A stretch of 64,000 nucleotides of DNA from Clostridia bacterium (GTDB taxonomy: Bacteria > Bacillota > Clostridia > Christensenellales > Christensenellaceae): the NCBI GenBank assembly GCA_017531505.1, contig JAFXKX010000007.1:45419-109418 (forward strand), given 5' to 3'. The number at the start of each line of letters is the position of its first letter. Position 1 is the first letter of the stretch. Below are positions 52,752 to 61,696 of this stretch, in pieces. The notes beneath the pieces were generated by a model. It did no database searches. It was not told where the DNA came from and worked only from the letters and a program-made list of their open reading frames with translations. The position numbers and the translations under genes were made by a program.

Positions 52752-53595
52752 GATTACTCCTGTGTTGTTGTTTTTCCCGTTTCAATAGACATTCTGTCTT
52801 CTGTGCGATCCCTCGATACATAATATTATCCAGTATCTCTTTGTTGCGCTTTATTTCCAACAGATCATACGCCAATATCGCATGATTCACTGCACTATAC
52901 AGATTAAACCTCGCGCATTCTTCTGCTGCTGTAAGGTCATCGCCAAACTTCTGCACAAAGATGTTGTATCTTCCCTTTTGCCGATCCTCGGGCATATCCT
53001 CCCATGCATCGGCCAAATACACATATCTGCCCAACTGATACCCCAGTTCCCACAAAATCTGCTTTTGGGGCAGTTCTGCCGGCCCGCAAAGAATCTCTGC
53101 CAGCAATTGCGCCGTAGCATCTGCTACCAGGTCCAGATCCGTTTCCTTCCGCTGCTCTGCCTGCTGCAGCAGCTGCAGCTGCTGCTGTATTGTTTCTGCC
53201 AGCCGCGGATATTGCTTCTTTGCTTTTTTACAGGCACCTTTCATGGGAGCCAGCATCATGCCGCTTGTCAGACTCTGTCCATCCTGCTGCTTATCCCGCA
53301 GATTTGCCGCCCCCAGCAGTACATTGGCTGCCGCAGCATAATCCGCAGCCGCATCCAATATATATGTTTCTTTACGCAGCGGATGCGCCATACAGTTTTT
53401 TCTCTGTACAGTTTGCGCCGATTCTGTCAAACTGCTGTGCAGCAGGTACAAAAAAGCGCAGTCGTAATTGAGCAAAAAACGGGCCGATTGTCCATAATCT
53501 GCGATACTGCGGCACAAACCGCAATAATATGCGCGATATGTATGATATTCCCGAATACGCATATCCGGTTTATCTGCCAAAATGTACCCAAACAT
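52738..53595 (-). CDS. DUF5685-family protein
   Basis: The 285-residue protein begins [31 protein letters not shown], here noted as residues 1-31 with the C-x2-C motif, and is all-helical. It has [12 protein letters not shown] and [19 protein letters not shown], matching DUF5685, whose members are coded next to J-domain proteins. Fold resembles isoprenoid-synthase-like helical proteins (D-x-x-x-D in LADAWED), but activity is unknown. The start follows AGGAGC. Confidence 0.85.
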   Translation of the reverse strand: MFGYILADKPDMRIREYHTYRAYYCGLCRSIADYGQSARFLLNYDCAFLYLLHSSLTESAQTVQRKNCMAHPLRKETYILDAAADYAAAANVLLGAANLRDKQQDGQSLTSGMMLAPMKGACKKAKKQYPRLAETIQQQLQLLQQAEQRKETDLDLVADATAQLLAEILCGPAELPQKQILWELGYQLGRYVYLADAWEDMPEDRQKGRYNIFVQKFGDDLTAAEECARFNLYSAVNHAILAYDLLEIKRNKEILDNIMYRGIAQKTECLLKREKQQHRSNHGSL

Positions 53596-53747
53596 ACTTT
53601 GCTCCTTTACCAATTAGTTTATTATATCATTTTCTGCTTCTGTTTTACAATGCTGCCCCATGAACAGCATCTTCATTTCAAAGAATTATAAAAGTTTTTT
53701 TACAATTGTCCGGCGTCGTGCCTGACGCACACAATATCTCTATCTTC

Positions 53748-53756
53748 CATATAATA
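53748..53756 (+). promoter_or_regulatory. Possible mother-cell (SigE/SigK-type) -10 box of cotJABC
   Basis: CATATAATA lies 30 bases before the cotJA ATG and fits the -10 of mother-cell sigma factors (CATACAAT/CATAnnnTA). No convincing -35 was found, although an AC dinucleotide lies 17 bases upstream as SigK would want. cotJABC is SigE-dependent in B. subtilis. Confidence 0.4.
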
Positions 53757-53786
53757 TATTAACTATCTTATCAAGGAGGGATCTTT

Positions 53787-54047
53787 ATGAGCATGCACAA
53801 CGCTCCTTATATATTCAGTGCCTTTTCCAAGACACCTACCTGTACCGTTTCCGGGCAGGGCTGCCAGCGTGTTAACTTCCTTGCAGAAGCAGATCAGGCC
53901 GGAGTATATGCAAAGGCGTATGTCATTCCACAAAGTTATTCTAACTGTGCCGCACCTACGGTCACGCTGCATAGAGGAACATATTTTGACGATTTGTATC
54001 AACCGTATGTCACTATCAATCCCTGCTGCACGGAGGTGGAGGAATGA
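53787..54047 (+). CDS. cotJA: Spore coat-associated protein CotJA
   Basis: The 86-residue protein has the CotJA C-terminal signature: a short linker then LHRGTYFDDLYQPYVTI (family form KGTxFxxLYxPY), and is encoded before cotJB and cotJC. N-terminal part has four cysteines. It is laid down in the inner coat of the spore. AAGGAGG precedes the ATG; the gene overlaps cotJB by four bases. Confidence 0.88.
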   Translation: MSMHNAPYIFSAFSKTPTCTVSGQGCQRVNFLAEADQAGVYAKAYVIPQSYSNCAAPTVTLHRGTYFDDLYQPYVTINPCCTEVEE

Positions 54048-54391
54048 CCAAACAAGTACATGATCACTGCACCTGCAGCGAAACCATTACCGTCGGCAAA
54101 AAACAACATTTGATGCAGCAGATTGCAGAATGCGAGTTTATGCTGATCGACATCAATTTGTTTTTGGATACACATCCGGATGACACCCGCGCGCTGGACG
54201 ACTACAATTGCTATGCAGAACAGTTGGCTGCGCTCAAAGACTTATATGTCAAAAACTATGGACCGATCCACAATTTCGGTAACTCCGTAAGTAAGGGATC
54301 CTGGCGTTGGGTCAAGGCAGATTGGCCCTGGCACAATGACCATATGTCTGAACCTATGAGTAAGGAGGATACGCATCATGTGGATCTATGA
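54044..54391 (+). CDS. cotJB: Spore coat protein CotJB
   Basis: The 115-residue protein has LMQQIAECEFMLIDINLFLDTHPDD (as region about 24-48, with the DTHPDD signature), LAALKDLYVKNYGPI and KADWPWHND, which are typical of CotJB. It lies between cotJA and cotJC with short overlaps. The His/Cys-rich first residues (HDHCTC) may bind metal. Confidence 0.9.
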   Translation: MTKQVHDHCTCSETITVGKKQHLMQQIAECEFMLIDINLFLDTHPDDTRALDDYNCYAEQLAALKDLYVKNYGPIHNFGNSVSKGSWRWVKADWPWHNDHMSEPMSKEDTHHVDL

Positions 54392-54965
54392 AAAGAAACT
54401 GATTTATCCTGTGGGAGATATTCGCCCCAATCCTCGTATGGCAAAGCTGATCGCTATGCTGCTGGGTGGTGCAAACGGTGAGCTGACCGCCAGCCTGACC
54501 TACCTGAATCAGCGGTATTGTATGCCGTGTCCTGCTGTGGCCGCCGTTCTGACGGATATTGGCACAGAAGAACTTTCTCATGTCGAGCTGCTTAGTGTCA
54601 TCATGAAAAAACTGTTGGCCGATGCCTCTACCGAATCCCTGCGTGAAGCAGGCATGGATGGCTGGGTAGCCGATCACAACTGCTGCCCCTTCCCTCAGGA
54701 TCAGGAAGGATATAAATGGACAGCGGCTTATATCGGCACCACCGGCGACCCCATTGCGGACATCACCAACAATATGGCTGCCGAACAAAAAGCCCGTGCA
54801 GGGTACGAAGGCGTATTGCGCTTCTGTGATGACCCGCAGGTGATCGCACCTCTGCAGTTCCTGCGTCAGCGGGAGATCGTACACTATCAGCGTTTTGGCG
54901 AAGCATTAAATGTACTCAATGAATATATGGAGCGCTACCAGGTGTGCCCTGTAACCCGTAAATAA
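54378..54965 (+). CDS. cotJC: Spore coat protein CotJC (manganese catalase family)
   Basis: The 195-residue protein is a ferritin-like Mn catalase homologue: a first helix with GGANGELTASLTYLNQRY, EELSHVELL (E-x-x-H metal ligands), then NMAAEQKARAGYEG and REIVHYQRFGEAL (second E-x-x-H). It may protect spores from peroxide. GGAGG and ATG are inside the end of cotJB. Confidence 0.94.
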   Translation: MWIYEKKLIYPVGDIRPNPRMAKLIAMLLGGANGELTASLTYLNQRYCMPCPAVAAVLTDIGTEELSHVELLSVIMKKLLADASTESLREAGMDGWVADHNCCPFPQDQEGYKWTAAYIGTTGDPIADITNNMAAEQKARAGYEGVLRFCDDPQVIAPLQFLRQREIVHYQRFGEALNVLNEYMERYQVCPVTRK

Positions 54966-54970
54966 TAAAA

Positions 54971-54999
54971 AAAGACCGTCTCGCAAAGAGACGGTCTTT
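54971..54999. terminator. Bidirectional terminator between cotJC and the DUF47 gene
   Basis: AAAGACCGTCTC (54971-54982) pairs with its complement (54988-54999), loop of five bases, A-run before and T-rich after. Confidence 0.9.
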
Positions 55000-55010
55000 C
55001 CTTTTCCTGT

Positions 55011-55643
55011 TTAGGAGTTCTTGAGGATAACACGTTCTACGATGTCTACTACATCGGCACATGCATCCAGACAATCTTCCATACCATCGATCAGCTTGTT
55101 GTTGCGGATGATCTCTACTGCAGAAGCATCAGAGCGATACAGCGCGTGGAGGGTATCCAGATGCAGAATATCGCCTTCGTCTTCGATATCGCTTACAGCG
55201 ATGATCTTGGACTTGATGGTCTTGGACTTGCGGAATTCTTCGAACTCTTCCATTGCACCCTTCAATGCTTCGGTGATCTTTACCAGCAGAGCTGCAAAAG
55301 ATATGGTTGCTTCAGACAGCTGCTGAATGTTGTACATATAGATAGTACGCATTACATCGTCGATATGGTCAACAACGTTATCCAGCTGCTGGATCATTTC
55401 CATAATGTCTTCACGTTCGATGGGAGTCATGAATTCGGTGGTCAGTCTGTTGATTACTTCGTGACGCTTTGCATCGGCATTATGCTCGATCTCATGAATG
55501 CCGTTTACTTTTTCCAGCATTACTTCGGGGTTTGCATCAAAATTATTGATTACTTCGTTCAAGTATACTGCTGCTTCGTTTGCATAGTTTGCCATGGTAA
55601 CGAAACCGTCGAAATAATTATAAACATTCTTTTTCTTAGCCAT
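55011..55643 (-). CDS. DUF47 (PhoU-like) phosphate transport accessory protein
   Basis: The 210-residue all-helical protein has the PhoU-like metal motifs EIEHNADAKRHEVI and DNVVDHIDDV, plus DIEDEGDILHLD, typical of the Pit-accessory DUF47 family (TIGR00153). It follows pit by 25 bases and probably modulates its activity. Confidence 0.93.
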   Translation of the reverse strand: MAKKKNVYNYFDGFVTMANYANEAAVYLNEVINNFDANPEVMLEKVNGIHEIEHNADAKRHEVINRLTTEFMTPIEREDIMEMIQQLDNVVDHIDDVMRTIYMYNIQQLSEATISFAALLVKITEALKGAMEEFEEFRKSKTIKSKIIAVSDIEDEGDILHLDTLHALYRSDASAVEIIRNNKLIDGMEDCLDACADVVDIVERVILKNS

Positions 55644-55668
55644 AAAAAAGGATTCCTTTCAAATATCT

Positions 55669-56721
55669 TTAGAAGATGAGCATAAACAGTTTTGCCATCA
55701 AATAGCCGATCAAACCACAACCGGGGAAGGTCAATACCCATGCGAGCACCATTTCTTTAACAACACCCCAGTTAACAGAGCTGAATCTCTTTGCTGCACC
55801 AACACCCATAACCGCGGTGGTCTTGGTGTGGGTTGTGCTGACAGGCATACCGGTCAGAGAAGCGACCAGCATACAAGCAACAGACGCAAAGTCTGCAGAG
55901 AAACCCTGGAACAGATCCAACTTAACCATGTCCATACCTACGGACTTGATGATCTTGTAACCACCCATGGAGGTACCCAGACCCATAACCACAGAACACA
56001 GGATCATCAGCCAGGTGGGGATCTCAAAGGTAGTAACATTACCCTGACCTTTTACAAGGAACATACCCAACAGGAAGATACTCATAAACTTCTGACCGTC
56101 CTGTGCACCGTGCATGAATGCAGATGCAGCACCACCGGTAGCCTCTGCGAGCCGGAAGAACCTGTTTGTTTTACGACGGTCCATATTGCGGCAAATTACC
56201 TGTCCGACTTTTGCAGTCAACCAGCCAAGGCCAAAGCCCATAACGGTAGACAAGCCGATACCATAGATAACCTTCAGCCATTCCTGAGGATTGATGCCTG
56301 CAAAGCTGTTGTGCAATGCAATTGCTGCACCCGAAAGACCTGCGATCAATGCATGGCTTTCGCTGGTGGGAATCGCAAAGATCCACGCTGCCGTAGCCCA
56401 GGTAACAATCGCAAACAATGCTGCGCACAGAGCGATCATTGCCTCGTGTGCATCGCCGCCGAAGTCTACCATTTTATAAATGGTCTGGGCAACCGTGCTG
56501 TTGATCTGCGTCATCACGAATACACCCAGGAAGTTACCCAATGCAGCCATGATTACTGCAGTCTTGGGTCTGAGCGCTCTGGTAGCAACGCAGGTAGCGA
56601 TTGCATTGGGCGCATCTGTCCAACCGTTTACGAGAATAACACCGATGGTCAGCAGCGCCGTAATTGCCAGCGCGGGGTTCGAGAAAAACCCGGAAATAAA
56701 CTCACTGAAAGTAAGAGTCAT
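55669..56721 (-). CDS. pit: Inorganic phosphate transporter of the PiT family
   Basis: The 350-residue protein has about ten membrane helices and the duplicated PiT signatures: GWTDAPNAIATCVATRAL (form GxNDxxNA) and, in the C-terminal half, PVSTTHTKTTAVMGVGAAK. SESHALIAGLSG is also typical. A D in place of N in GWTDAPN is frequent in clostridial members. An AAGGACG site lies before the ATG. It imports phosphate using an H+ or Na+ gradient. Confidence 0.94.
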   Translation of the reverse strand: MTLTFSEFISGFFSNPALAITALLTIGVILVNGWTDAPNAIATCVATRALRPKTAVIMAALGNFLGVFVMTQINSTVAQTIYKMVDFGGDAHEAMIALCAALFAIVTWATAAWIFAIPTSESHALIAGLSGAAIALHNSFAGINPQEWLKVIYGIGLSTVMGFGLGWLTAKVGQVICRNMDRRKTNRFFRLAEATGGAASAFMHGAQDGQKFMSIFLLGMFLVKGQGNVTTFEIPTWLMILCSVVMGLGTSMGGYKIIKSVGMDMVKLDLFQGFSADFASVACMLVASLTGMPVSTTHTKTTAVMGVGAAKRFSSVNWGVVKEMVLAWVLTFPGCGLIGYLMAKLFMLIF

Positions 56722-56739
56722 ATACTTTCGTCCTTTCGT

Positions 56740-56760
56740 AATTGTCTATACTAAACAATT
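56740..56760. repeat. Inverted repeat in the pit leader
   Basis: AATTGT (56740-56745) and ACAATT (56755-56760) are separated by nine bases, 19 bases upstream of the pit ATG. It could be an operator or a small RNA hairpin. Confidence 0.35.
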
Positions 56761-56854
56761 ATGATGATAACATACTCTTGTTCAGAAAACAACTTTTTCT
56801 TTTGCAAACAACGGAGGTTTTGCAAAATTCACCTTATCTTTTCCGACCCTTATT

Positions 56855-57478
56855 TTATCCGATTTCAGAAGATTTTATATACTTTATCTGCCACTGCAAA
56901 GATGCATCCGCATACGCTCCGATACAGAGATCCTCTTCTTCCGCGACAACAAAGTTATCCGCTATTTTGCCGTCTTTCAAAACAGTCGGCAGCCCCGAAT
57001 GCAGCCCGCTGCCAAAGCATTTGCCCATACTTTCTTTACAAACCCAGATCCGGTAAAATGCCCTTTGCATATCCGATGCATTTTGCATATATGTCACTTC
57101 CTCCGGCGTAAACATACGCGCTGCCAAAGCCGGATACTCTGCCGGACGGCAAAGCTGAATATCGGCACCTATCGGGATTTTTGCAACTGCCGCCAACGCA
57201 AACTCACCGGAGTGGCTTAAACTAAAGTGTATTCCTCCCTTTGCAAACATCGGTTTGCCCTGCGGGGTCAGCGTGCGTTCTGTTTTTTCTGCATCCACAC
57301 CATACTGCCGGAGACCTAACGCAAGCAATTGCTCCGCAGTCAAGGAAGCAGCTCTGCGCATAGGGTCCTTCATATTGCAGATCCTCTGCTGCTTTTCGGC
57401 CGGCAGTTTCTGTATCCACTGCATTTCCTGTTCTTCAGTCAATGGTTTGACTTTTGTCCAATATATCAACGCCTGCAT
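56855..57478 (-). CDS. Sfp-type 4'-phosphopantetheinyl transferase
   Basis: The 207-residue protein moves phosphopantetheine from CoA to carrier proteins. It has FSLSHSGEFALAAV, the metal motif IGADIQ (usual form GVDIE; the third acidic residue is Gln here), RMFTPEEVTY and WVCKESMGKCFGSGL, the W-x-x-K-E-x-x-x-K signature. Sfp-type enzymes usually serve NRPS/PKS or fatty acid carriers; none is nearby. Promoter not evident. Confidence 0.88.
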   Translation of the reverse strand: MQALIYWTKVKPLTEEQEMQWIQKLPAEKQQRICNMKDPMRRAASLTAEQLLALGLRQYGVDAEKTERTLTPQGKPMFAKGGIHFSLSHSGEFALAAVAKIPIGADIQLCRPAEYPALAARMFTPEEVTYMQNASDMQRAFYRIWVCKESMGKCFGSGLHSGLPTVLKDGKIADNFVVAEEEDLCIGAYADASLQWQIKYIKSSEIG

Positions 57479-57540
57479 ATTTGCCTCCTTTCCTTTTTAG
57501 TATATCAGTTCTTTTTGTATACGCCTATTCCTTTGCAGCA

Positions 57541-57570
57541 AAAAAGCACTTCCTTTGGGAAGTGCTTTTT
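57541..57570. terminator. Bidirectional terminator between asnS and the preceding region
   Basis: A 13-bp stem (57541-57553 with 57558-57570, core GCACTTCC), loop of four bases, and A/T runs. It ends the asnS transcript. Confidence 0.9.
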
Positions 57571-57574
57571 TCTC

Positions 57575-58963
57575 TTAATATTCACAGTTTCTGGGTGTTC
57601 TGGGGAAGGGCAATACATCACGGATATTGCTCATACCGGTTAAGTACATGATCATACGTTCAAAGCCCAGACCAAAGCCTGCGTGCTTCACGCCGCCGTA
57701 CTTGCGCAGTTCCATGTACCAGCTGTAATCCTCAGGCTGCATACCCGTCTCGATAATACGATCGGTCAATACATCGTAGCGCTCTTCTCTCTGGCTGCCG
57801 CCAATGATCTCACCTACGCCGGGTACCAGCAGGTCCATTGCTGCAACAGTCTTGTTGTCATCGTTAAGGCGCATATAGAATGCCTTGATCTCCTTAGGAT
57901 AACCGGTTACAAAGACAGGCTTACCAAATACTTTTTCGGTAATATAGCGTTCGTGCTCGCTCTGCAAATCGATGCCCCATTCTACGGGATAATCAAATTT
58001 TTCACCGGATTTCAGCAGGATATCTACTGCCTCGGTGTAAGAAATGCGGGCAAAATCAGAGTTCAGGATGTTATCCAGGCGCTCGAACAGGTTCTTATCA
58101 ATGAAGCGGTTGAAGAATTCCATCTCTTCGGGATAGTTCTCCAATACATAGCGGATAATGTATTTTACCATGTTTTCCGCCAGTTCCATATTATCTTCCA
58201 GATCTGCAAATGCAATTTCCGGCTCGATCATCCAGAATTCGGATGCATGACGGGCAGTATTGCTGTTTTCAGCACGGAAGGTCGGCCCGAAGGTATAAAT
58301 TCTCTTGAAGGCCAACGCATACGCTTCGCCTTCCAACTGACCGGAAACAGTCAGGTTTGCAGACTTCGCAAAGAAGTCTTTGCTGTAATCTACTTTGCCT
58401 TCCTCAGTACGGGGCAGGTTTTCCATATCCAGTGTAGTTACACGGAACATCTGTCCTGCACCTTCACAGTCACTTGCAGTGATCAAGGGTGTGTGTACAT
58501 ATACGAAATTCTGTTCCTGGAAGAACTTGTGGATCGCATAAGCTACTGCGGAACGCACGCGGAATACTGCAGAGAATGTATTGGTACGGGGACGCAAATG
58601 GGCGATAGTACGCAGATACTCATTGGTATGACGCTTCTTCTGCAGGGGATATTCGGGAGGACATGCACCCTCCAAAACAATCTCTTTTGCATGGATCTCA
58701 AAGGGCTGCTTTGCCTCAGGAGTAAGGATCAGTTCACCTTTGCAGGAAATACCGCTGCCTGCACCGATCTTGCATACTTCTTTGAAATTATCTACGATAC
58801 CGTCTTCAAAAACGATCTGCAGGTTTTTAAAGAAAGTACCATCGTTCAATTCAATAAAGCCAAGGGCCTTGCTATCACGGATCGTACGTACCCAACCGCA
58901 GACTTCGACCTGCTGCCCGCCGTAAGTCTCACTGTTTCTAAAGAGTTCTTTGATTGTCAGCAT
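57575..58963 (-). CDS. asnS: Asparaginyl-tRNA synthetase
   Basis: The 462-residue class IIb synthetase has an N-terminal OB fold ([24 protein letters not shown] in pieces), motif 2 [25 protein letters not shown] (in pieces [11 protein letters not shown] and EFWMIEPE) and motif 3 [21 protein letters not shown] with EFWMIEPE supports AsnS rather than AspS. Length is normal. Confidence 0.95.
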   Translation of the reverse strand: MLTIKELFRNSETYGGQQVEVCGWVRTIRDSKALGFIELNDGTFFKNLQIVFEDGIVDNFKEVCKIGAGSGISCKGELILTPEAKQPFEIHAKEIVLEGACPPEYPLQKKRHTNEYLRTIAHLRPRTNTFSAVFRVRSAVAYAIHKFFQEQNFVYVHTPLITASDCEGAGQMFRVTTLDMENLPRTEEGKVDYSKDFFAKSANLTVSGQLEGEAYALAFKRIYTFGPTFRAENSNTARHASEFWMIEPEIAFADLEDNMELAENMVKYIIRYVLENYPEEMEFFNRFIDKNLFERLDNILNSDFARISYTEAVDILLKSGEKFDYPVEWGIDLQSEHERYITEKVFGKPVFVTGYPKEIKAFYMRLNDDNKTVAAMDLLVPGVGEIIGGSQREERYDVLTDRIIETGMQPEDYSWYMELRKYGGVKHAGFGLGFERMIMYLTGMSNIRDVLPFPRTPRNCEY

Positions 58964-59064
58964 TTACTCCTCCTATGCCGCGCTGCACGCGGCGTGTTTG
59001 CTTTCTTATCTATTTATTGTAGCATCGCACAGGGGCATTGGCAAGAACATCTTGCCCGAATCCC

Positions 59065-59325
59065 TTATGCTTTTGCGGTTTCCAGCACTTTTCGTATTTT
59101 CTTCAAAGTAGGAACACCTTCAAAAAGTTTCTTCTCTTCCATAAAATAGCAAGGCACATAGTAGTAATCATACTTTTCCGCTATTTCAGGATGTTCTGTT
59201 TCTTCGATCACTTCGATTTCGATCTGACGGTATTCCGGATTTTCGGTGCACAACTGTTCCATCATGGCAAATGCCTGCTTGCAGTAAGGGCAATTTTTCA
59301 ATACGAACATCTTTAGTTTTTTCAT
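59065..59325 (-). CDS. Thioredoxin-fold (glutaredoxin-like) protein
   Basis: The 86-residue protein has the redox motif NCPYCKQAF near residue 12 and the conserved cis-proline in YYVPCYFMEEKKLFEG. CPYC is the glutaredoxin form. Such small proteins reduce disulfides; partner unknown. It is isolated, between asnS and the YtxC-like gene. Confidence 0.9.
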   Translation of the reverse strand: MKKLKMFVLKNCPYCKQAFAMMEQLCTENPEYRQIEIEVIEETEHPEIAEKYDYYYVPCYFMEEKKLFEGVPTLKKIRKVLETAKA

Positions 59326-59358
59326 ACTATACTTCTCCTGTTATCGATTGTGTTTTCT

Positions 59359-60123
59359 TTATATCTCATAGACCCGTCCCGGGAAAATACCGTATAACAG
59401 CCGGACGATCAGCGGATCCACCGTTTCTTTTACATACAGTATTGCCGGGGACAGATATACCAGGCCAAGAATCAGGCGCTCCTCCTCGGTGCAAGTCATT
59501 TCTGTCTGCAGTTCCATTCGGATCTGTCGCCCCACCGCATCATACAGTATATATTGCGCCTCTTGTCGTTCAATATAAACACCGCCAACGCTTGGCTTTT
59601 GGCTTTGTACCACAGACTGCAATCGTCGTACCAAATCCTCCTGCTCCTGCAGCAGTGTATAGTTTCCTGTCACCTTATGCATAACTGCATCCACTTTTTG
59701 GGCGATTGTTTTGCAGCGGAACGTCCAAAAACCATCCAGCATCAACGGAGTCTTCTCGCTTAGAAGCCATCGCGTCAGTTCCTGCGCTATTTCTTCTTTT
59801 TGCCGTTCTATGCAGCCTTTCTCTTTTCCCGTCCATATTTCACGGACGATATCCATGCGTATACAGCGTTGTTTCCAATAAGAAAGTCTGCCATGTTCCT
59901 TTCTGATACAGTTTTTCAGATACTGCATCTGCAGGTATTCCACTACGATCTCCGCCAGGATCTCTGCCAGATATACTGTCTGCACATGCCCGGCAGCATA
60001 GATCCGGATATACGGCAAGCACACTTCGCGAATACACAACGTTTCCGCAAATACCGCACTGTTCAGATATTTGCGCAGTAACGGTTCCAGAGTCTTTTGC
60101 TGCATCCCGATCAGATATTCCAT
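59359..60123 (-). CDS. YtxC-like sporulation protein
   Basis: The 254-residue protein has the layout of YtxC: a variable first half, then LMLDGFWTFRCKTIAQKVDAVM (family form GFxxFRLxxY), and a C-terminal LIVRLLYGIFPGRVYEI strand region. YtxC-type proteins are found in spore formers; role not known. The ATG at 60123 follows GGGAGG; a longer frame is ignored. Confidence 0.75.
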   Translation of the reverse strand: MEYLIGMQQKTLEPLLRKYLNSAVFAETLCIREVCLPYIRIYAAGHVQTVYLAEILAEIVVEYLQMQYLKNCIRKEHGRLSYWKQRCIRMDIVREIWTGKEKGCIERQKEEIAQELTRWLLSEKTPLMLDGFWTFRCKTIAQKVDAVMHKVTGNYTLLQEQEDLVRRLQSVVQSQKPSVGGVYIERQEAQYILYDAVGRQIRMELQTEMTCTEEERLILGLVYLSPAILYVKETVDPLIVRLLYGIFPGRVYEI

Positions 60124-60202
60124 ACATCGCCTCCCAAAAACCACATAGTTTACTATATGCGGGCAAGGCCGATATGTACATCAACGGGCGCCTCCTGTAT
60201 AG

Positions 60203-60226
60203 AAAAAGCGGTGAAATCACCGCTTT
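60203..60226 (-). terminator. Terminator after the RelA/SpoT-like gene
   Basis: On the minus strand AAAGCGGTGA (60217-60226) pairs with TCACCGCTTT (60205-60214) and a T-tract follows (60203-60207). The stem overlaps the stop codon. Confidence 0.7.
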
Positions 60227-61599
60227 CAGATCTTGATCTTATCTACAAATTTTTCAATATGCGTTTGCCGTATTTCCTGCCAGCCGATGCCGTTGGATAT
60301 TTCACTGCGGATGATCGGCAAAATGTAGTTGAATCCGCGATGTATCTGCTTTAAGCCATCGGCACACAAATATTCTACCTTCTGAGTCATCTCCAGCTGC
60401 TTTCCGACCTCTTCCAGCAACACATCGAAAATCTCTTTTTCCTGCTGACTGTCGATCTCTTCAAATGCAATCAGGCTGCGATTTTCCAGAATAGAACTTT
60501 TGTAGAAGATCACAAATTCTTCCATGACCTGCTCACGCGGCTTATCCTCCATGGCAAACAGAATTGCAAAATACAGATGCCAACGGAAGTTCCGATTGAT
60601 CAACGTCTCTATCAAATTGCCCAGATGCGCGGTAAATGCATCGGGATAGTTCAACTTCCTGCGGAAGGTGATCTGGTCAACCAACTGCAGCCGTTCCTCT
60701 GCCTGATCCAGAAGGTTGAAAATAATCATCATCATGCGCCCGTAATCTTCCATATCGTCTGCATGTTCGCGTTCGATCAGATACCGCACAATGGCATCGC
60801 AGCTCTGTTTAAAATCAATAGAAAACCCCAACTGTTCCAATATGATCTGATCAAATGTTGCATAAACCATATCGGCGATAAAGATTTCTACCGAACGCTC
60901 GCGTTTGCGCTCCACCACAGCCTCTTCCTGAATGGCAGGTTCCTGATGGAATCGCTGATACAGTAAATGCAACTGACTATCCAGGGTGTTCAGGCTCTCT
61001 TTAATGGACTTGAACAAGTCGCTGACAAAGGTGTCCGACAGCATATAGTCTCTGTTTTTATAAACAACCCTATGCTCGATCTCTCCCCAAAAGGCATTGG
61101 CCAGCGCCTTAATCTGCAATTCAAAGCTCACCTGTTCTTTACCCATGGAGAAATATCCATCGATCTTATAGATCTCAAATCCGTTTTTCTGCAGCTGCGG
61201 CTGCTTTTCGGAAAGTTTCAGACGGATACGCGGCATGGAAGACATATAATAATACACTTTATCATCGGTCTTGTTAAAGAGTTGACGCAGCAATGCATAG
61301 GCGTGCTGTTCCTCCTCCATAAACTTACACTCGATCCGCAAACCGATAATATCCTGCATACGGGACAACAGCTTCTGATGACTGCCGCTCAGCATTTCGT
61401 AATTGTTACGAATCAGTTTCTCTCGGATGCTGGATGCCGATTTGATCCGATAGGTCATGGAAAATTCGTATTTGCTCTCGGAAAATACATTTTTCTCAAA
61501 TACATCTTTGACCTCTTCTGCGATCAATTTATAAATTTCTTTCTGAGACTGGTATTCTTCCAGTACCTCATTGATATATTCAAAAATCTCCAGTTCCAC
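60226..61599 (-). CDS. RelA/SpoT-like nucleotidyltransferase-domain protein
   Basis: The 457-residue protein has a RelA/SpoT-like fold in residues ~35-215: YRIKSASSIREKLI (R-x-K-x-x-x-S), MQDIIGLRIECKF (D-I-x-G-x-R) and SFELQIKALANAFWGEIEHR, with the glutamate of the E-x-Q motif and W/EH-x-YK. The GYRSLH loop for GTP/ppGpp recognition seems replaced (NGFEIYKID). The C-terminal ~240 residues are helical and unrecognised. It starts with GTG at 61599, set by GAGGAG. It might make an alarmone or act on another substrate. Confidence 0.82.
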   Translation of the reverse strand: MELEIFEYINEVLEEYQSQKEIYKLIAEEVKDVFEKNVFSESKYEFSMTYRIKSASSIREKLIRNNYEMLSGSHQKLLSRMQDIIGLRIECKFMEEEQHAYALLRQLFNKTDDKVYYYMSSMPRIRLKLSEKQPQLQKNGFEIYKIDGYFSMGKEQVSFELQIKALANAFWGEIEHRVVYKNRDYMLSDTFVSDLFKSIKESLNTLDSQLHLLYQRFHQEPAIQEEAVVERKRERSVEIFIADMVYATFDQIILEQLGFSIDFKQSCDAIVRYLIEREHADDMEDYGRMMMIIFNLLDQAEERLQLVDQITFRRKLNYPDAFTAHLGNLIETLINRNFRWHLYFAILFAMEDKPREQVMEEFVIFYKSSILENRSLIAFEEIDSQQEKEIFDVLLEEVGKQLEMTQKVEYLCADGLKQIHRGFNYILPIIRSEISNGIGWQEIRQTHIEKFVDKIKI

Positions 61600-61651
61600 T
61601 TGAGTTCTCCTCAATAATATCTTATTTCTATTATAGTACATTCCCTTCACG

Positions 61652-61687
61652 AAAAAAAGCGCCAACCTATACGGTTGACGCTTTTTT
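61652..61687. terminator. Bidirectional terminator between the RelA-like gene and threonine aldolase gene
   Basis: A-rich stem: AAAAAAGCG...CCAACC pairs with GGTTGA...CGCTTTTTT with one mismatch on each arm, followed by a T-run in both directions (61652-61687). Confidence 0.8.
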
Positions 61688-61696
61688 CACACTTCG

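Noticed and set aside
53690..53745. GCGTC/GACGC inverted repeat upstream of cotJA as a terminator
   Set aside because: Only five base pairs and no T-run.
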